A stretch of 64,000 nucleotides of DNA from Limanda limanda (Eukaryota; Chordata; Actinopteri; Pleuronectiformes; Pleuronectidae): positions 4,678,659 to 4,742,658 of the forward strand of contig NC_083638.1 in NCBI RefSeq assembly GCF_963576545.1, written 5' to 3'. How positions within the stretch are numbered: position 1 is the first letter of the stretch; the number at the start of each line of letters is the position of its first letter. This document shows positions 1 to 12,070 of the stretch, piece by piece. The notes under the pieces are model-generated. The model was given only the letters and a program-made list of their open reading frames with translations. It was not told the DNA's origin and made no database searches. The position numbers and the translations under genes are program-made.

Positions 1-1850
1 GTAAATTAAACGTCCCTTTACTTTGAATAAAATTGTGGATTTCTATGATGTAACATTTTTGGTAATACTTTGGATCAAGTAACTACACAAGTCAACAAAC
101 AAAGCGAAGTAACTTAAAAGAGTCATTTGGAAGGAGGAAGGAAGGAAGGAAGGACGAAAGAAAGAAAGAGAAACAAGAGAAGCACAGTGAGGCTTGAGCA
201 GGATCCTCTGACCTCTCTGACCTCTCTGACCCCCCCGAGCCCCACAGCGACCTCATTCCCACTGAGTGACAGCGCTGTGTGACATCCAGGGGACTTGAGG
301 GACTCGCTGCTTCCTGCGATTTGCATCCATTTTACATGTATGTATGTACATGTATTTGTATGTGTTTTATATTTGAATAATGTCATATTTCATCATTATA
401 TTCACACAGACTTTGACTCAATCAGGTCTTGACTTTGTGTTGTTGAAGTCAACATTTGGCCCAAGGGACCTGCTGCTTGAGCTCAGGAGTCGTCTGTATG
501 TGCATGTATGTTTTTTTATAGCGAGCAGTCGGTTGATGTATCATGAATGTTCCTTGAACTGCAGCAGAACCTAAAACTGCCACTCACTCAAGCCTGAAGA
601 GAGTCGAGTCTTTTTCTGGTCCACAAAAGACACGGGAGGATCTGGTGCAGGCGGTTATTTAAAGATAACTTTTCTATTTTTGAAACCTGGGGTCTGTCTG
701 AACAAGGGTGAAGTCTCTCAGTTGTGGGGACGCGGCAATTTTGGGCCTTTTTAAAAAAGTCTTAATTTGCCTTTAAATGTGGGGAGCGTGCACGGACCAT
801 ACACGGAGACACACACATGTTCACCGTAAACACGTAATGTGAAGGCACAGGTGCATGTGCAAAAGACAAATTAAGACACACACACACAAGTAAGCGCACA
901 TACGCAAACAGTAAAACGCATGCAAAGACGACCGCAGATACACATAGACACACATAAACACACATCCACACGCACGCACTGTGGTCCAGCTCTTGGCTCC
1001 AAAGCCTGTAATGTAGCTTTAGTGAAGGTCTACCGAGGAGGCTGGAGCAGTTAGCCACGTTGGCCTGCGGTCTCATTCAGACAACCACCTCGTCTCCGCC
1101 AGCTCCCCAGGCCTCGGTGTTCAGTCACTGGGTGGGATGGTCAGGAGATCTAATCCAGCAAAGCAGAGGGTGGAGGTTTGAGGAGAACTCCTCTAGATGT
1201 GGTTTGTGTGGGACACCGAGAAGGGCCGTCACTTATTTGGAGCCACAAAAGGGCAAAGGTGGCCCTTCCTGTTCCCGACCCGAGTCGCCTGGTTTTCCGA
1301 TGAGAGGAACTCACCACAGGCAAGAAGCTGCCAAAAACAAAAAAAAAAAAGTCTACGAAGAAAACTTTACAAATCCTGTGTTTACCCGTCACTTTCCAAA
1401 CAACAAACACTTAGAGAATGTTTCAAAGTGGAACTCAGACGACTAACAGATGTGGACTCCTCTCGCTTTCCGCTGGCATGCCACACAACTTTACGAATAC
1501 ACAAACACACACACACAGACTCGCTGTACCACTGCGGCTTCCTCCATACACACAATACACCCACCACAATGACCTGGCACGGCCTCCACCATGCTGGAGC
1601 ATATACTTACTGCACAGCAATTTACCCTCGGGCTTTGACAGCTCATCGTTTATGCCACTGTGGCGTTGCGAGGGCACCACTCCCTGTCTGTGAGTCCGTC
1701 TGTCCGTCCATCTGTCTCCGTCCATGTGTCTCCGTCCATGTGTCTGTCCCTCCGTCAGGACAGCGGCTGGAGGCCCTAAATGGCAAACCAGAGACTGAGC
1801 GAAGATGCTGCATCACAGGTTGAAATGGAGTCGAAGGTGTTTTGAGGTCC
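1..1850. other. Intergenic, no gene seen
   Basis: No exon, RNA gene or intact element recognised. It contains a GAAG/GAAA-rich run (127-175), scattered CA runs (880-975, 1500-1520) and a short CT-rich minisatellite built on GTCTCCGTCCAT (about 1682-1760). Confidence 0.6.
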
Positions 1851-1854
1851 CAGC

Positions 1855-2420
1855 AGTAGATGATGTAGTTTTTCAGACATTCATGGTCCCCAGAGGATGA
1901 AGCCTACCTACTGTGGTAATTCCCATTGTTTCCTGTACTGCCACCTTGAGGTTGCTTTTTAGTTTTTAGACGCATCTTCACCTCCTCCCACTTTCCAGAA
2001 ATGAAGCCGTAATATCCCGGATACGAACGCTGCCATCTTGCGTCAAAGTCGTAATTTGGAGCCAAGTTTTACGCTACAGTGATCATGATGTGGAGCTCGA
2101 CCAATCGTGAGTCAGTTTCAGCCGCCAGTCATGACGTTACCCTGGTTTTGTAAAAGCTACCTAAAATAAAGAAAAGTTATTTGACGTGAATTTTGTGTTC
2201 CAAGTGCCGCCAGCCACCAGGGGGCGATGAGATTCTTTGGCTTCCCTCTTTTTAAAGCCAATGTTTTTAAGGTCACTAAGATGCTGAATTTGCTAAACAT
2301 TATACCTGCTGAACATTAGCATGCTCTGTGTGAACATGTTAGCCTTCTGGCATTAGCATTTAGCTGGAGTACGGCTTTTCGCAGCTGCTAGCATCGCAGA
2401 CTTATCGATCATCAATTGGT
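1855..2420. repeat. Degenerate teleost dispersed repeat fragments
   Basis: The phrase GACATTCATGGTCCCCAGAG near 1877, and the reiterated AACATTAGCATG and GCATTTAGC near 2320-2370, resemble old interspersed repeats common in fish genomes. A related fragment lies at 15975-16052. No ends or target duplications are visible. Confidence 0.45.
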
Positions 2421-4530
2421 TTAATATTCCTTATCTTTCTGTTTGTCTTTTAGAATTAAGAGCATTGCTATTCCAGTTGTTTAGTTTCCTGACAATATGA
2501 TTTAATACACTGTGTCCCTAGCCAGAACCTTCCAGTATAAATTATTGACAATGAGCCACTGTTGAAATACATTTCTCAAAATAGACTCCTGAAAGTTGTG
2601 TCCTTAGCGATAGTTGTGTGGAGTAGAAAAAAGTGTGACCGTGCAGCGCTACACCTCCAGCTCATCGTCCAGGTTCTGGTTCCGTTCAAACTCTGGAGTG
2701 ATTTGAGAATTTGTGTCTGAGAACCATTTCCTTCTCCTCCGCCTGATTCCCCCTGTGAACCGCACTTTTAAATTCACCATTGACACGGCGAGATTGTGGG
2801 GTGATGTAATGACACCATTAAACATGTCTGCATGTCTTATTGAAGTAATTAGCCTGTTGTAACCTTTAATCTCACTAAATTCCTCTGCCTCACCAGACAA
2901 GATGCCCCTGGCTTTCTCCAAATTGCCACATGGATGTCACACGGAAAACGCTAACCAAGCCAATTTCCAGTCTTTTTTAGTTTTACTCTTGAATTGCTTT
3001 GTCTTCCTTTTCACTCTGATGTTTTCCTGCCCTCCTTTGAATTCTCTCAAGGCTGAAGCTGATAGCTGAAATGCCATGAAAGGCGTCTTCTTGTGTGCGA
3101 CTATAATTGCACATTTCATAATGACACTAAGCAGACATGGACACCGATAAGAGAGAGAGCCAGGGGAAAAAAAGAAGAGGGGAGACGGCGTCCCCAAAAA
3201 GAACCTTGTGTTTCTCCAGCTTAATTGATGACAAGCACAAGTGAAGTTTGCAACCGGCGAGTTCCGTCCTGACAACATCACAAGGAGCTGAGACGGCTCG
3301 GGCTCACTTCTATTTGGATGATGTCGGAGTAAAAGCGGTGTTTTGTGCAAATCCCTGCAGTTGTGGGGCTAAGACTATTCTACCCACATAGCAATCTGCA
3401 GGAGGCTGATTTAAAGACGCCTGTTTCCTTTGGTAAACAAAGCATTTACAGCTTGTGTGGCAGCGCTAAACAACTTTGCCGTGCGGTGGATCTCAGTGCA
3501 GGTGAGAATGCGCAAGATTAAAAGGGAGCGGATGGAGACGTTCTCATCAAGCTACAGGTACCGGGAACAATGGTTAGGGATTGTAAGAGAAATATACTGT
3601 ATGGAGAGAATGACCTACCAACTTTGACTGAAAGAAGATGTTTCTATAACAAAGTGGAAAAAATGGGTGTTGTATGACATAACGAAAGACATGTGAACTG
3701 TAAACTGTATAAATCTGATTTTGTAGAATAGGGATACCTGCAGCCATGACTGACTTTTTTACTTTTTTTTCTTTGTTGTATATGTCTTGTATGTGTAAAT
3801 GGAAAAAACTGAATAAACACTACAGTTTTTTTTAAAAAAGCAACAGGTACCGGGTCGTTTCCACGGTCAAGAGACAACGGGTGAAGTCAAGTGCTCCCAG
3901 CTATGAATTTAACGTATTGCTTAATTCTCTCTCCGGGCTCTGGCAAGCCAAGCCCAATGTTAAGTGGCTTCTTGAGTTTATCCAGCGAGGTCAGAGGGAA
4001 AATAAAAACATCACGCGAGAGCTGCAATTACAGCCCTCGAACATGACAAGCGTCTGTTTTTGTGCTCTTGAACGAGGGCCCACTTTTAATGGTCGGTTCT
4101 GGCTGCAAGATAAACAAACAGTCATAGGGTTAGCATAACCCCTGTCTGCGAGCGCTAGCCAGCGAGACAGGCCCGCGAAGCTAAACTCTGCCGCAGCGCT
4201 AAGGCAGCAACAGCAGAGGCAGCGGTGGTTTTGGCGGCAGCGCTAAATTACAGCATTGGAGCAAAGCTGTGGTTTGTGTACAGCACACTCACACACTGGT
4301 TTGCTTTTCCTTTCGCTGAGCCTTCTCTGTCACACTCTCTTCTGCTCTGTAGCGTCTCACCAAAGTGATCAGGTTCCACACATGAGTACACACACATACA
4401 TGAACACCCGCGGCCCCTTGGGTGGGCCCTTCTGTGGGACCCTTCCCGTCCCACAGGTGTCTACAAAGCCAGGCCAGCAATCAACATCCCCCTCGGGCCA
4501 GACTCCCAACCTACAGACCTACTGACCTCA
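2421..4530. other. Intergenic, no gene seen
   Basis: Mostly unique-looking sequence. Around 3640-3840 a stretch ends with aataaac and a T/A-rich run, possibly the 3' end of an old retroelement. Open frames here (for example 2649-2921 on the minus strand) have no recognisable domain. Confidence 0.5.
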
Positions 4531-4539
4531 CCCTGGAAC

Positions 4540-4730
4540 CACTAATCTGCAAAATTATTGGCTCCGGCTCCTGTGGGAGAATCGAAGCTAATGGGATCTC
4601 ATTATATGGAGATAAAAAAGAATCCCATCAGGTGACATTTGCATGTTGCATCATTCTGTATTCCCATCCAGTCGGACCCGAGGGGCTAATCAAAGATCAG
4701 TTCAGCTGGATCTCCTCATAAGCCGACACC
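4540..4730. promoter_or_regulatory. Candidate conserved noncoding element
   Basis: A high-complexity block with octamer-like ATTTGCAT (around 4637) and a TCF/LEF-type ATCAAAG (4689-4695). The content resembles vertebrate developmental enhancers, but conservation cannot be tested here. Confidence 0.2.
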
Positions 4731-5034
4731 CTGTTTGGAACAACCAGGCTAACCGTGATGAATGCTGATTGTAGGGTCACAGGATCCGGGTTGTAGCAGC
4801 ACACGATCCGTGCGACCACATATCGTGAATAATACACAGATGAACGCTGTGGTTACGGCCTGCTGCACTTTTTAATGTGCACATCATCCCTAATTGTGTT
4901 AACACGAGATCCTGACATCGTATGTTTTGCATTGATTTGGTGCATTTATTTTCTACTGCATGTTATTTATCGTTATATAATATAGAGTTAAGGATGTCCA
5001 GTAATAAATAGTCCCATTAGGACTCTTGTTGGGG

Positions 5035-5306
5035 GCTACTGCTCCATTACATCTTTTATATATTTTTATTCAGAAATGTTTATGTCAAAATAAATGTTAC
5101 TTTGTATAAATATTGGTAAAAAGTGAGTAAATAAGAAGTAAACAGTGAGTAAATATATACTGGTTTCCTATTTGTTATTGCTCTCCTATGTATGTTGTAT
5201 TTATTGCGTTTTCATGTTTCTATGTTCATTGTTTGCACCAATAACCAGAGCAAATTCCTTGTATGTGTAAACGTACTTGGCAATAAAATACTTCTGATTC
5301 TGATTA
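5035..5306 (+). mobile_element. LINE 3' end with TTCTGATTCTGATT tail
   Basis: The phrase CAAATTCCTTGTATGTGTAA followed by GGCAATAAAA and a TTCTGA-repeat tail is the typical 3' end of teleost L2/CR1-type retrotransposons. It matches 21675-21955 in reverse over about 265 bp, so both are copies of one family. Only the 3' part is present. Confidence 0.75.
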
Positions 5307-6702
5307 AAGTGGGACAGATGCAGTTCAGTTGTGTAATTTGCATCACAAATCACATAGTATTTATTTATAGTATCCATATGGTATAAATATATTTTATGAC
5401 ATGTAGCCAACTGTGTCTCTTTGTAATCTAAAACAAACTTCTGAGTCTGATGATTAAACCTAAGCATGCATTTATAAATAAATCATTTACATAAAAACTT
5501 AAGGGTTGATTATTTATTTGATTTATTTGATAGACACATGCAAATGAATATCAGTTTAAAAATACTGCACGTAAACATGCCAGATTCTAGCAAAAATGCT
5601 AATTGACATCTGTAGTCCCTGCAGGCAGGTAACAAAGAAAGACAGACGCATCACAAGCAACAACACACTGAAACAAATGTAAACATCACACAAGTAAAAC
5701 AGGACAAAACACACGAGGATGTCTATGTTGAATTAGTTCCGTACCGACACTCTAAAGAAGAAGGCGTAGATGAATCCAAAAGCACAGCACAGAAACCAGG
5801 GTAACAAGGCTTAGAGGAATCACAGGAGCGGGTTTACACCCCCGTTCATGAGTCTACATCCAGCAGATCATGGTGCATGGAGCATAATGTCCATGACAGG
5901 ACACCACAGAGGAAACCGCCGCTCTCCAAAACAAACGTTTCTGCGGCCTGGAGTTTGCCAAAGAGCCGCCTGACACCGCACGACACTGCTGGAAAAATGT
6001 TTTGGGAATTGAGGGAAACTTAGTTTGAATTGTTTGGGAACAACACGCAGCTGTACGCACAGGATGAAAAGGGAAGGGCATACCGACATGAGAACATCAT
6101 CCCCACAGTGAAGCCGTCATCGAGGAGAAAGGACTTCCTCCGTTTATCAAAGTATCTTCCGGGATAATGTCAGTGGAAGTTCAGGGATGAAGCAAGACTG
6201 TGACACTGAACATTAAAGTCAAATGACTAGAGACTGACTTCTAATAAAGGAAATCCAGTTCACACCAGAAGAAAATGGCGGATCTGAAGTTTCTCTGTAG
6301 GAAGCTACACAAAGCCCTTGTTTATGGTGATCTCTGCCAAAGTAGGTTTTTTGACCAGATGATAAAACACACTGGGGATTGAACCAGCAACCTTCTGGAT
6401 GGTGGACAACCCGCTCTCCCTCCCTCAGCCCCTCAGCTCACATCAATAACATTGACTACAACTTACAATTCCTACAGGAAAAATATAGTTTACCGCATTT
6501 ATCTTACTCAGGATTTTATGAGACACAGACGATTTATTTGATGTTTGAATTGTTTGAATGTTACGCTGGTGGACTACAGGTCAAACAGAGACTCTAGATG
6601 AAGATGGATGATGTGTTACCTTATTGTCGTTGGGTTAGGTTTCATATATTATTATGATTTTGCTTTGCAGTTATTTATATTTGTTTGTTCAAATCAAGTA
6701 TA
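5307..6702. other. Intergenic, no gene seen
   Basis: No recognisable exon, RNA or element. Short overlapping frames on the minus strand at 5854-6089 show no domain. Confidence 0.5.
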
Positions 6703-6710
6703 CTCCTAAC

Positions 6711-7546
6711 TAGGGTTGCAAAATTCCGGGACTATTCAAAGTTGGAAACTTTCCATGGGAATTAACGGGAATATACAGGAATTAACGGGAATTAACGGGA
6801 ATAAACTGGAAATGTTGTGGGTAATTTATACTAACTGTATTTACCTTGTCATATACAGACATAAATATAAACATTTTGTTTTGTCATAGGCTGATTTGAG
6901 CCCTGAGGAAACTTTGGGCACTTGACTATATGCTTCTGCATCGTTGTGTCATTCTTAACATAGGTCTTTGCACAGTATTTGCAAATGTACACAGCCTTTC
7001 CTTCTACATTGGATGGGGTGAAATGTCTCCACACATGAGAGAGTGCACGTGGCATTGTTCTGTAGAATAAGATGAGAAAAAAGTTTGTAAAAAAACACTA
7101 ATGCAATGCAAGAGATATAAATAGTTAGCAAAACAATTGGAATCGTCTGTAAACATATTTTACAATTGATGGATAAATGAATGGAAATAGGCTAGATGAA
7201 CAGATGAACAATCCTCAATCAGCATGCTAATATATTTTCTCCAGTAATATCATTGAAACTTACCTGACTAGTCCTGCACACTACAGCAGGCCTCAGTAGC
7301 CCTGCTGTAGAGTGAAGGATGCTGGGAGTTATCTGTGCATGTGATGGAAGAATGCACAGTGGAGGGTTGAAACTCAACGTTCCATACATCTTTAAAATAG
7401 AGTTTTGAATGATGTTTTTATTGCTCAGCGTTTAATTTGCATAGTTTTTTCAAAATTCCCAAAATTCCGAGATTAATATTCCAGTGGAAAGTTTCCGGAA
7501 AGTTTCCGGAAATTTACTGGAAACTTTCCGCCCCTTTGCAACCATA
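6711..7546 (-). mobile_element. hAT-type element with BED finger, copy 1
   Basis: An 836-bp element with ends TAGGGTTGCAAA and TTTGCAACCATA, flanked by the 8-bp near-duplication CTCCTAAC/CTCTTAAC (6703-6710 and 7547-7554). Subterminal GGGAATTAACG repeats and an 8-bp duplication are hAT features. It carries one small BED-finger frame and no catalytic domain, so it is non-autonomous. Confidence 0.88.
6849..7055 (-). CDS. BED-type zinc finger peptide of hAT element, copy 1
   Basis: A 68-residue frame starting MPRALSHVWRHF. BED-finger signature: Trp9 and Phe12, Cys25-x2-Cys28 (ICKYC), then His42-x3-Cys46. BED fingers are the N-terminal DNA-binding domain of many hAT transposases. An acceptor-like tctacag precedes the start, as for a transposase exon. 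Here only the binding domain remains, so the product, if made, could at most bind element DNA. Expression is not known. It is intact, like the copy at 55262-55468. Confidence 0.7.
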   Translation of the reverse strand: MPRALSHVWRHFTPSNVEGKAVYICKYCAKTYVKNDTTMQKHIVKCPKFPQGSNQPMTKQNVYIYVCI

Positions 7547-7554
7547 CTCTTAAC

Positions 7555-8914
7555 TATTAACAACTATTTGTACGTTAAATTTCATCTTCATATTTGCTTT
7601 ATCAATAAAAATTCAATCATCAAATCATTGACCACTGTTCTGTGCTTTAAAAATAATTAAAAAATAACAGTTAATGCACCGTTTGGGACCAGAACCGTTC
7701 ATAAAGTGATTTAGAAGAGGTAGAAGAACAGGAAATCTGCTGCAGTTTGAGCTGCTCTTCATCTCCATTGACTGTGAGCGTGTAAACCATCTCCTCTTTG
7801 AACGTGTTTTCTGCTTCTTTGTTCTGTTTTCACACCTGCTGCTGACTTCCTGTGACCGACCCACACTTTGACCTCTCGCTCCACATTGTGTCGTTCGCTG
7901 CTCAGACTCAGACTCCATCTCCATCTTCTATCAAATCTCCATTTATTGGTGAAAGCTTTTACAAATGGTTGCCACTGACTTTTATTCACTCTGTCTAATC
8001 CTATATATGTTTATTTATGTGGTTTTGTCTTTTTCTATTGTTCTGTTTTGCTCACGCTTCCTTTGTCTTATTCTCATTTTATCTGCCTGTCTCTATTCCT
8101 CTTGTAAAGCACTCTGTGTTATTGTTGAGAAAAGGCCATATAAATAAATTTTATTATCGTTGCTGTTATATTTTTATTACTTCAGGGTCACCGTGCACAC
8201 TCCCGCGCAGTGTCATTAGCATACAGCTCCTGTGTATATTCATAAGCGCACCGTGCAGACACACAAACATAACGCTCACAACTAACAGTGTGTTTGCTCG
8301 TGATTATTATGTCCATGTACACGAGGGGGAAAACACACTGGCAGCAACACACCCATACACCCCCACACCTGCTGCTCGTGCTCTTCCACAGCTCCTTGTG
8401 TTAATGGATGGGAGTCTAATTACTACTCTCACACTGGGACTACTTTCTCCACGCTTGTCTCCCAGGACATGTGTGCATGTTAGCGTGTGTGTGTGTGTGT
8501 GTGCATGTGTGTGTGTGTGTGTGTGAGAGCTCTGTGCTGACAGGAGCTCACCCCCCCACACACACTGCTCATTAGCAGACTTTCTTTCCTCCTCACATTT
8601 CGCTGTCTGCTCGACGCTCTCACACAGGAACTCTGTTAAACACCGCGCGGCGCTCGGCTCGACATCAAAACACGTAGTAGCAGCTTCGCTTTGCGTATAC
8701 ATTTTATTTTGAGATATAGATCATTTCCACTCTCTCTCTCTCTGCCTGTCGGCCTTGTTCTCTCACAGATAACTAGAGAGAGAGAGGCATGGAGAGATGA
8801 TTGTTGTGCCTAAAGCAACACAAAACCAGACAGACTCACTTCCCAATTCAAGTTCTGGTTAAAAATAAAGACAAGGAACTGTGAGCTACTGACTCCCTCT
8901 CTCACGGTATTAAT

Positions 8915-8951
<37 letters not shown>

Positions 8952-9230
8952 TATCACACGGACACACACTCCCTCTCACACTGAGCCCAGGCGGTGGCTG
9001 AGGTCTTCAGAGTCTCTGTTTTGACACAGTCTCGTCTGTGACGCAGCCTGTGTTGAACCATAAACTGTCTCTGTACTGGAGTGACCTCTCCCACCACTTC
9101 CTCTGTGTCTGCGAGTGTGTTTCATCTCCCCTGCGGCTTTCAGACTCACAGTCTAAGTGGAGCGCGGAGGAACAGACAGGTCTTCAGAGGGAAGCACGGC
9201 TGTGCAGAAGCTCTGCAGCTCACAAACAAA
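7555..9230. other. Intergenic with microsatellites and a LINE-like tail
   Basis: Near 8100-8160 the string AAAGCACTCTGTG followed by CCATATAAATAAATTTTATT resembles a fish LINE 3' end. (GT)n lies at 8490-8523 and (CA)n at 8915-8948. No gene is recognised. Confidence 0.5.
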
Positions 9231-9239
9231 GGCCACCTG

Positions 9240-9370
9240 GCTGCTGGGAGCGGGCGGAGATCTGCTCTCCTCGGTGCCACGATGACAAGTGCACGCTAAT
9301 AACTGGGTCCACACTCTTGAGGCCTAATTAGCCCTTCAGCTAATGTGCTGCTAATCATTCATAAATGCTG
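9240..9370. promoter_or_regulatory. Candidate conserved noncoding element (homeodomain-motif cluster)
   Basis: In about 100 bp there are GCTAATAACT, CCTAATTAGC, GCTAATGTGC and GCTAATCATTC: four TAAT cores in a complex, non-repetitive context. This is enhancer-like by composition only. Confidence 0.25.
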
Positions 9371-10700
9371 GAGAAAAAAAGCTTTCATGTTTTTATTTTG
9401 GGTGAATGAGTCCCGCTGATTTGATCTGGCACGCAGCCGGGCGACACAGGTGGACGACTGAAGTGAAACTATTGTGAATACTTTACAAAAAAGGGGCTTT
9501 CATGGTGAGATTGTTTGATTACTTGATTTTAAACGACCCAGTAAAAATACTGTTTTAGTTTGATCGTGATATGCAGGGAAAATAAACACAGCTTGCCAAT
9601 ATCAGAATGAGAAGTTCACAAATCAAGTAGCACCTTTTGCAGCTCGACTTCAAAGCTTGATGAGAGTCTGTGTTTATTTAATTCACCGGCTCCTAACATC
9701 AAAATTGACTGTTTATTTCATCCTCCTCTGTCTTAAACCTCTCACACTGCTACTTTATCTTTTATTTTCTATTCAAGGCCCAATCAGAAATGTCACCATC
9801 CACAAATCTATATACTGCTCATCCTATTACAAGGGTCGAGAGGTGGTCTACACCCTGGATCAGTCACCAGTGTATCACAGGGCTTACAGACAGAGATCTG
9901 CAACCCTTCACACTCACATTCACACCAAGGGGAAATTAAGACCATATATCTGGACTGTGGGAGAGAAAACCCAGAAACACAAGGGGAAGAGGTAAACTCC
10001 ACACAGAAAGGCTCTTGACGTGTATGCATTATTAAGGGGAGATGTTTGCAACCTCCTCAAAATAAGCAGGTTTCGAAACATTTTGTTTTCCTGCTTCTCT
10101 CTTGGGAAACAGTCATTTCCTCCATCGTTACGTACAGTCTGTGCCTGAGAAACTTTTAACAATGCAACTTGAAATCCAGCTTTTCGTCCTTAAAATGAAT
10201 TAAATAGAAACTATGATGGTTGCAGTAGATGGAAGTTTGTTGATGGGGTGACACTTGTAATTTCCTTTTGATTACATTACTTTCAATTCACATACTTATT
10301 TTCCTTTCGCTTTCTGTTCACTGTGGGTGGAGCTGCAGCTGTACACAGCAGCGACCTCAAGAAAGCTGCTTAAGTATCCATCAAGTCAAAGTCACAACCT
10401 CTGGATCAGATTGTCGTTCAGACCGACAGCGTTTGGTTCACAGATAAAGAATGAAGATCAGGAATTGAGTCTTACAGGCGTCCGTGCCAGCAGAGTCTGG
10501 ATTCATCTCCGTCTGGTCGACCTCAGCCAAGTCGAAAATGTGTTCTCAGATCTTTGCCTGACATGCTGTCCTGTGGGGTTAGGCATCTGTGTGTGTCTGT
10601 GTGTGTGTGTCTGAGTGTGTCTGTGTGTGTCTCTACGGCCGCGTGTACATGTCAGGAAGGAGAGGAAGCACTGCCTGGCTGGAATTCACTGTGATCATCC
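9371..10700. other. Intergenic, no gene seen
   Basis: No recognisable features other than a short GT-rich run at 10590-10630. Confidence 0.5.
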
Positions 10701-10706
10701 TTGACT

Positions 10707-10856
<150 letters not shown>

Positions 10857-10879
10857 TCTGTGTGTGTGTGTCTGTGTGT

Positions 10880-11855
10880 TCAAAGAGTTCAAGAGCTTTT
10901 AGTTATATCGAATATCCAATTACAGCTGTCATGTGTGACTATATGTTTGGAGGTGATGTGTGTTTTTGATGTATAGGAGCATTGATATTTACTCATTAAG
11001 ACATTTCACGTTGTGTTTAACTCATGTGAAAAATTAGTGTGTGACTGAATTTGTGTGTTTGAAAGGTTGAGTGTGTTTCATGTTGCAGTGGAGGCAGTGA
11101 TGCCTCCCTGGGCCTGTTTCCAACTGGAACACTGTCAGACTGAGCGACCTTGGGCTGACAGGCCCGGGAGTTCACTGGACCGCGTGTGTGTGTGTGTGTG
11201 TGTGTGCCGTGCGTCTGCGATTGTATGGTCATGCATGTGTGCGATTATGTGTGTGAATATGGGTGAATGCACGCAACTGTGACTGCGTCTGCCGTTTGTG
11301 TGTCACAGTGTGTGTGTGTGTGTGTGTGTGCGTCTCTGCGTCTCTCCCAGGGTAGCAGTCCGTCCTGACAGTCTGTGTAGACCCATCACATCACTGTCAC
11401 GCCACTCTCTCACTTGGACGAGTGATGGAGGAAGTCCAGAGGGAGAGAGAGAGAGAGAGTGAATGACGGAGCGAACGACAGATCGCATTGGACTCATCAG
11501 GAGAAAGTGCTGTGACACACACTCTCCTCCACAGAGAGAGAGAGAGGAGGGCTGAGAGTGCGACTCGAGGCAAAACAAAACAAACCCAGTCAGCCTCCCT
11601 CCCTCTTATCCGGGGATATTGACTTAATTGGAAGTCTCCGCTCGTTCTGTTTCCTCGGAGGTAAACGGCGGGAGGATTCTGATTTTCACGCTTTTCGATG
11701 CTGACACAAGATGAACTTGTGATGAGAGCTTTTCATTCTGCTCACACAAAACCAAGAGTTAGGGAACAGAGTCTTCATGTGTTCCAAGGACACAGTGTGT
11801 TGAATATCATAGTTACCCCCGGCAACAAGGTCTTATTTTCATCTGCGTTTATTTG
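10880..11855. other. Intergenic with short microsatellites
   Basis: (GT)n at 11183-11206 and 11309-11330, and GA runs near 11440-11460 and 11533-11547. No gene is seen. Confidence 0.55.
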
Positions 11856-11859
11856 TTAG

Positions 11860-12070
11860 TTAGCGGGATTATGCAAAATTCTACTGGACAGATAACCATG
11901 AAACTTGGTGGAAGGATGTGGTATAGATCGGGAACAACCCAATACATTTTGGTGTGGAACCAGATCAGGTTTCGTTAATTTCTCAGTGAATAATGTGTAA
12001 ATCTTGATGATAAAATTCAGGCATATTTTGGGGACTGATTTCTACGAATGTTTGCAATTTGGTGCAGATT
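11860..12070. repeat. Teleost dispersed repeat fragment
   Basis: Contains TTATGCAAAATTCTACTGGA, CATGAAACTTGGTGGAAGGA and GCAATTTGGTGCAGATTC in that order, a phrase series seen in old fish repeats. The same series, split by an insertion, occurs at 22085-22690. Confidence 0.55.

Noticed and set aside
2649..2921. 90-codon minus frame with fairly protein-like composition
   Set aside because: No ATG start, no domain recognised, no neighbouring exon signals and no second fragment in the same frame.
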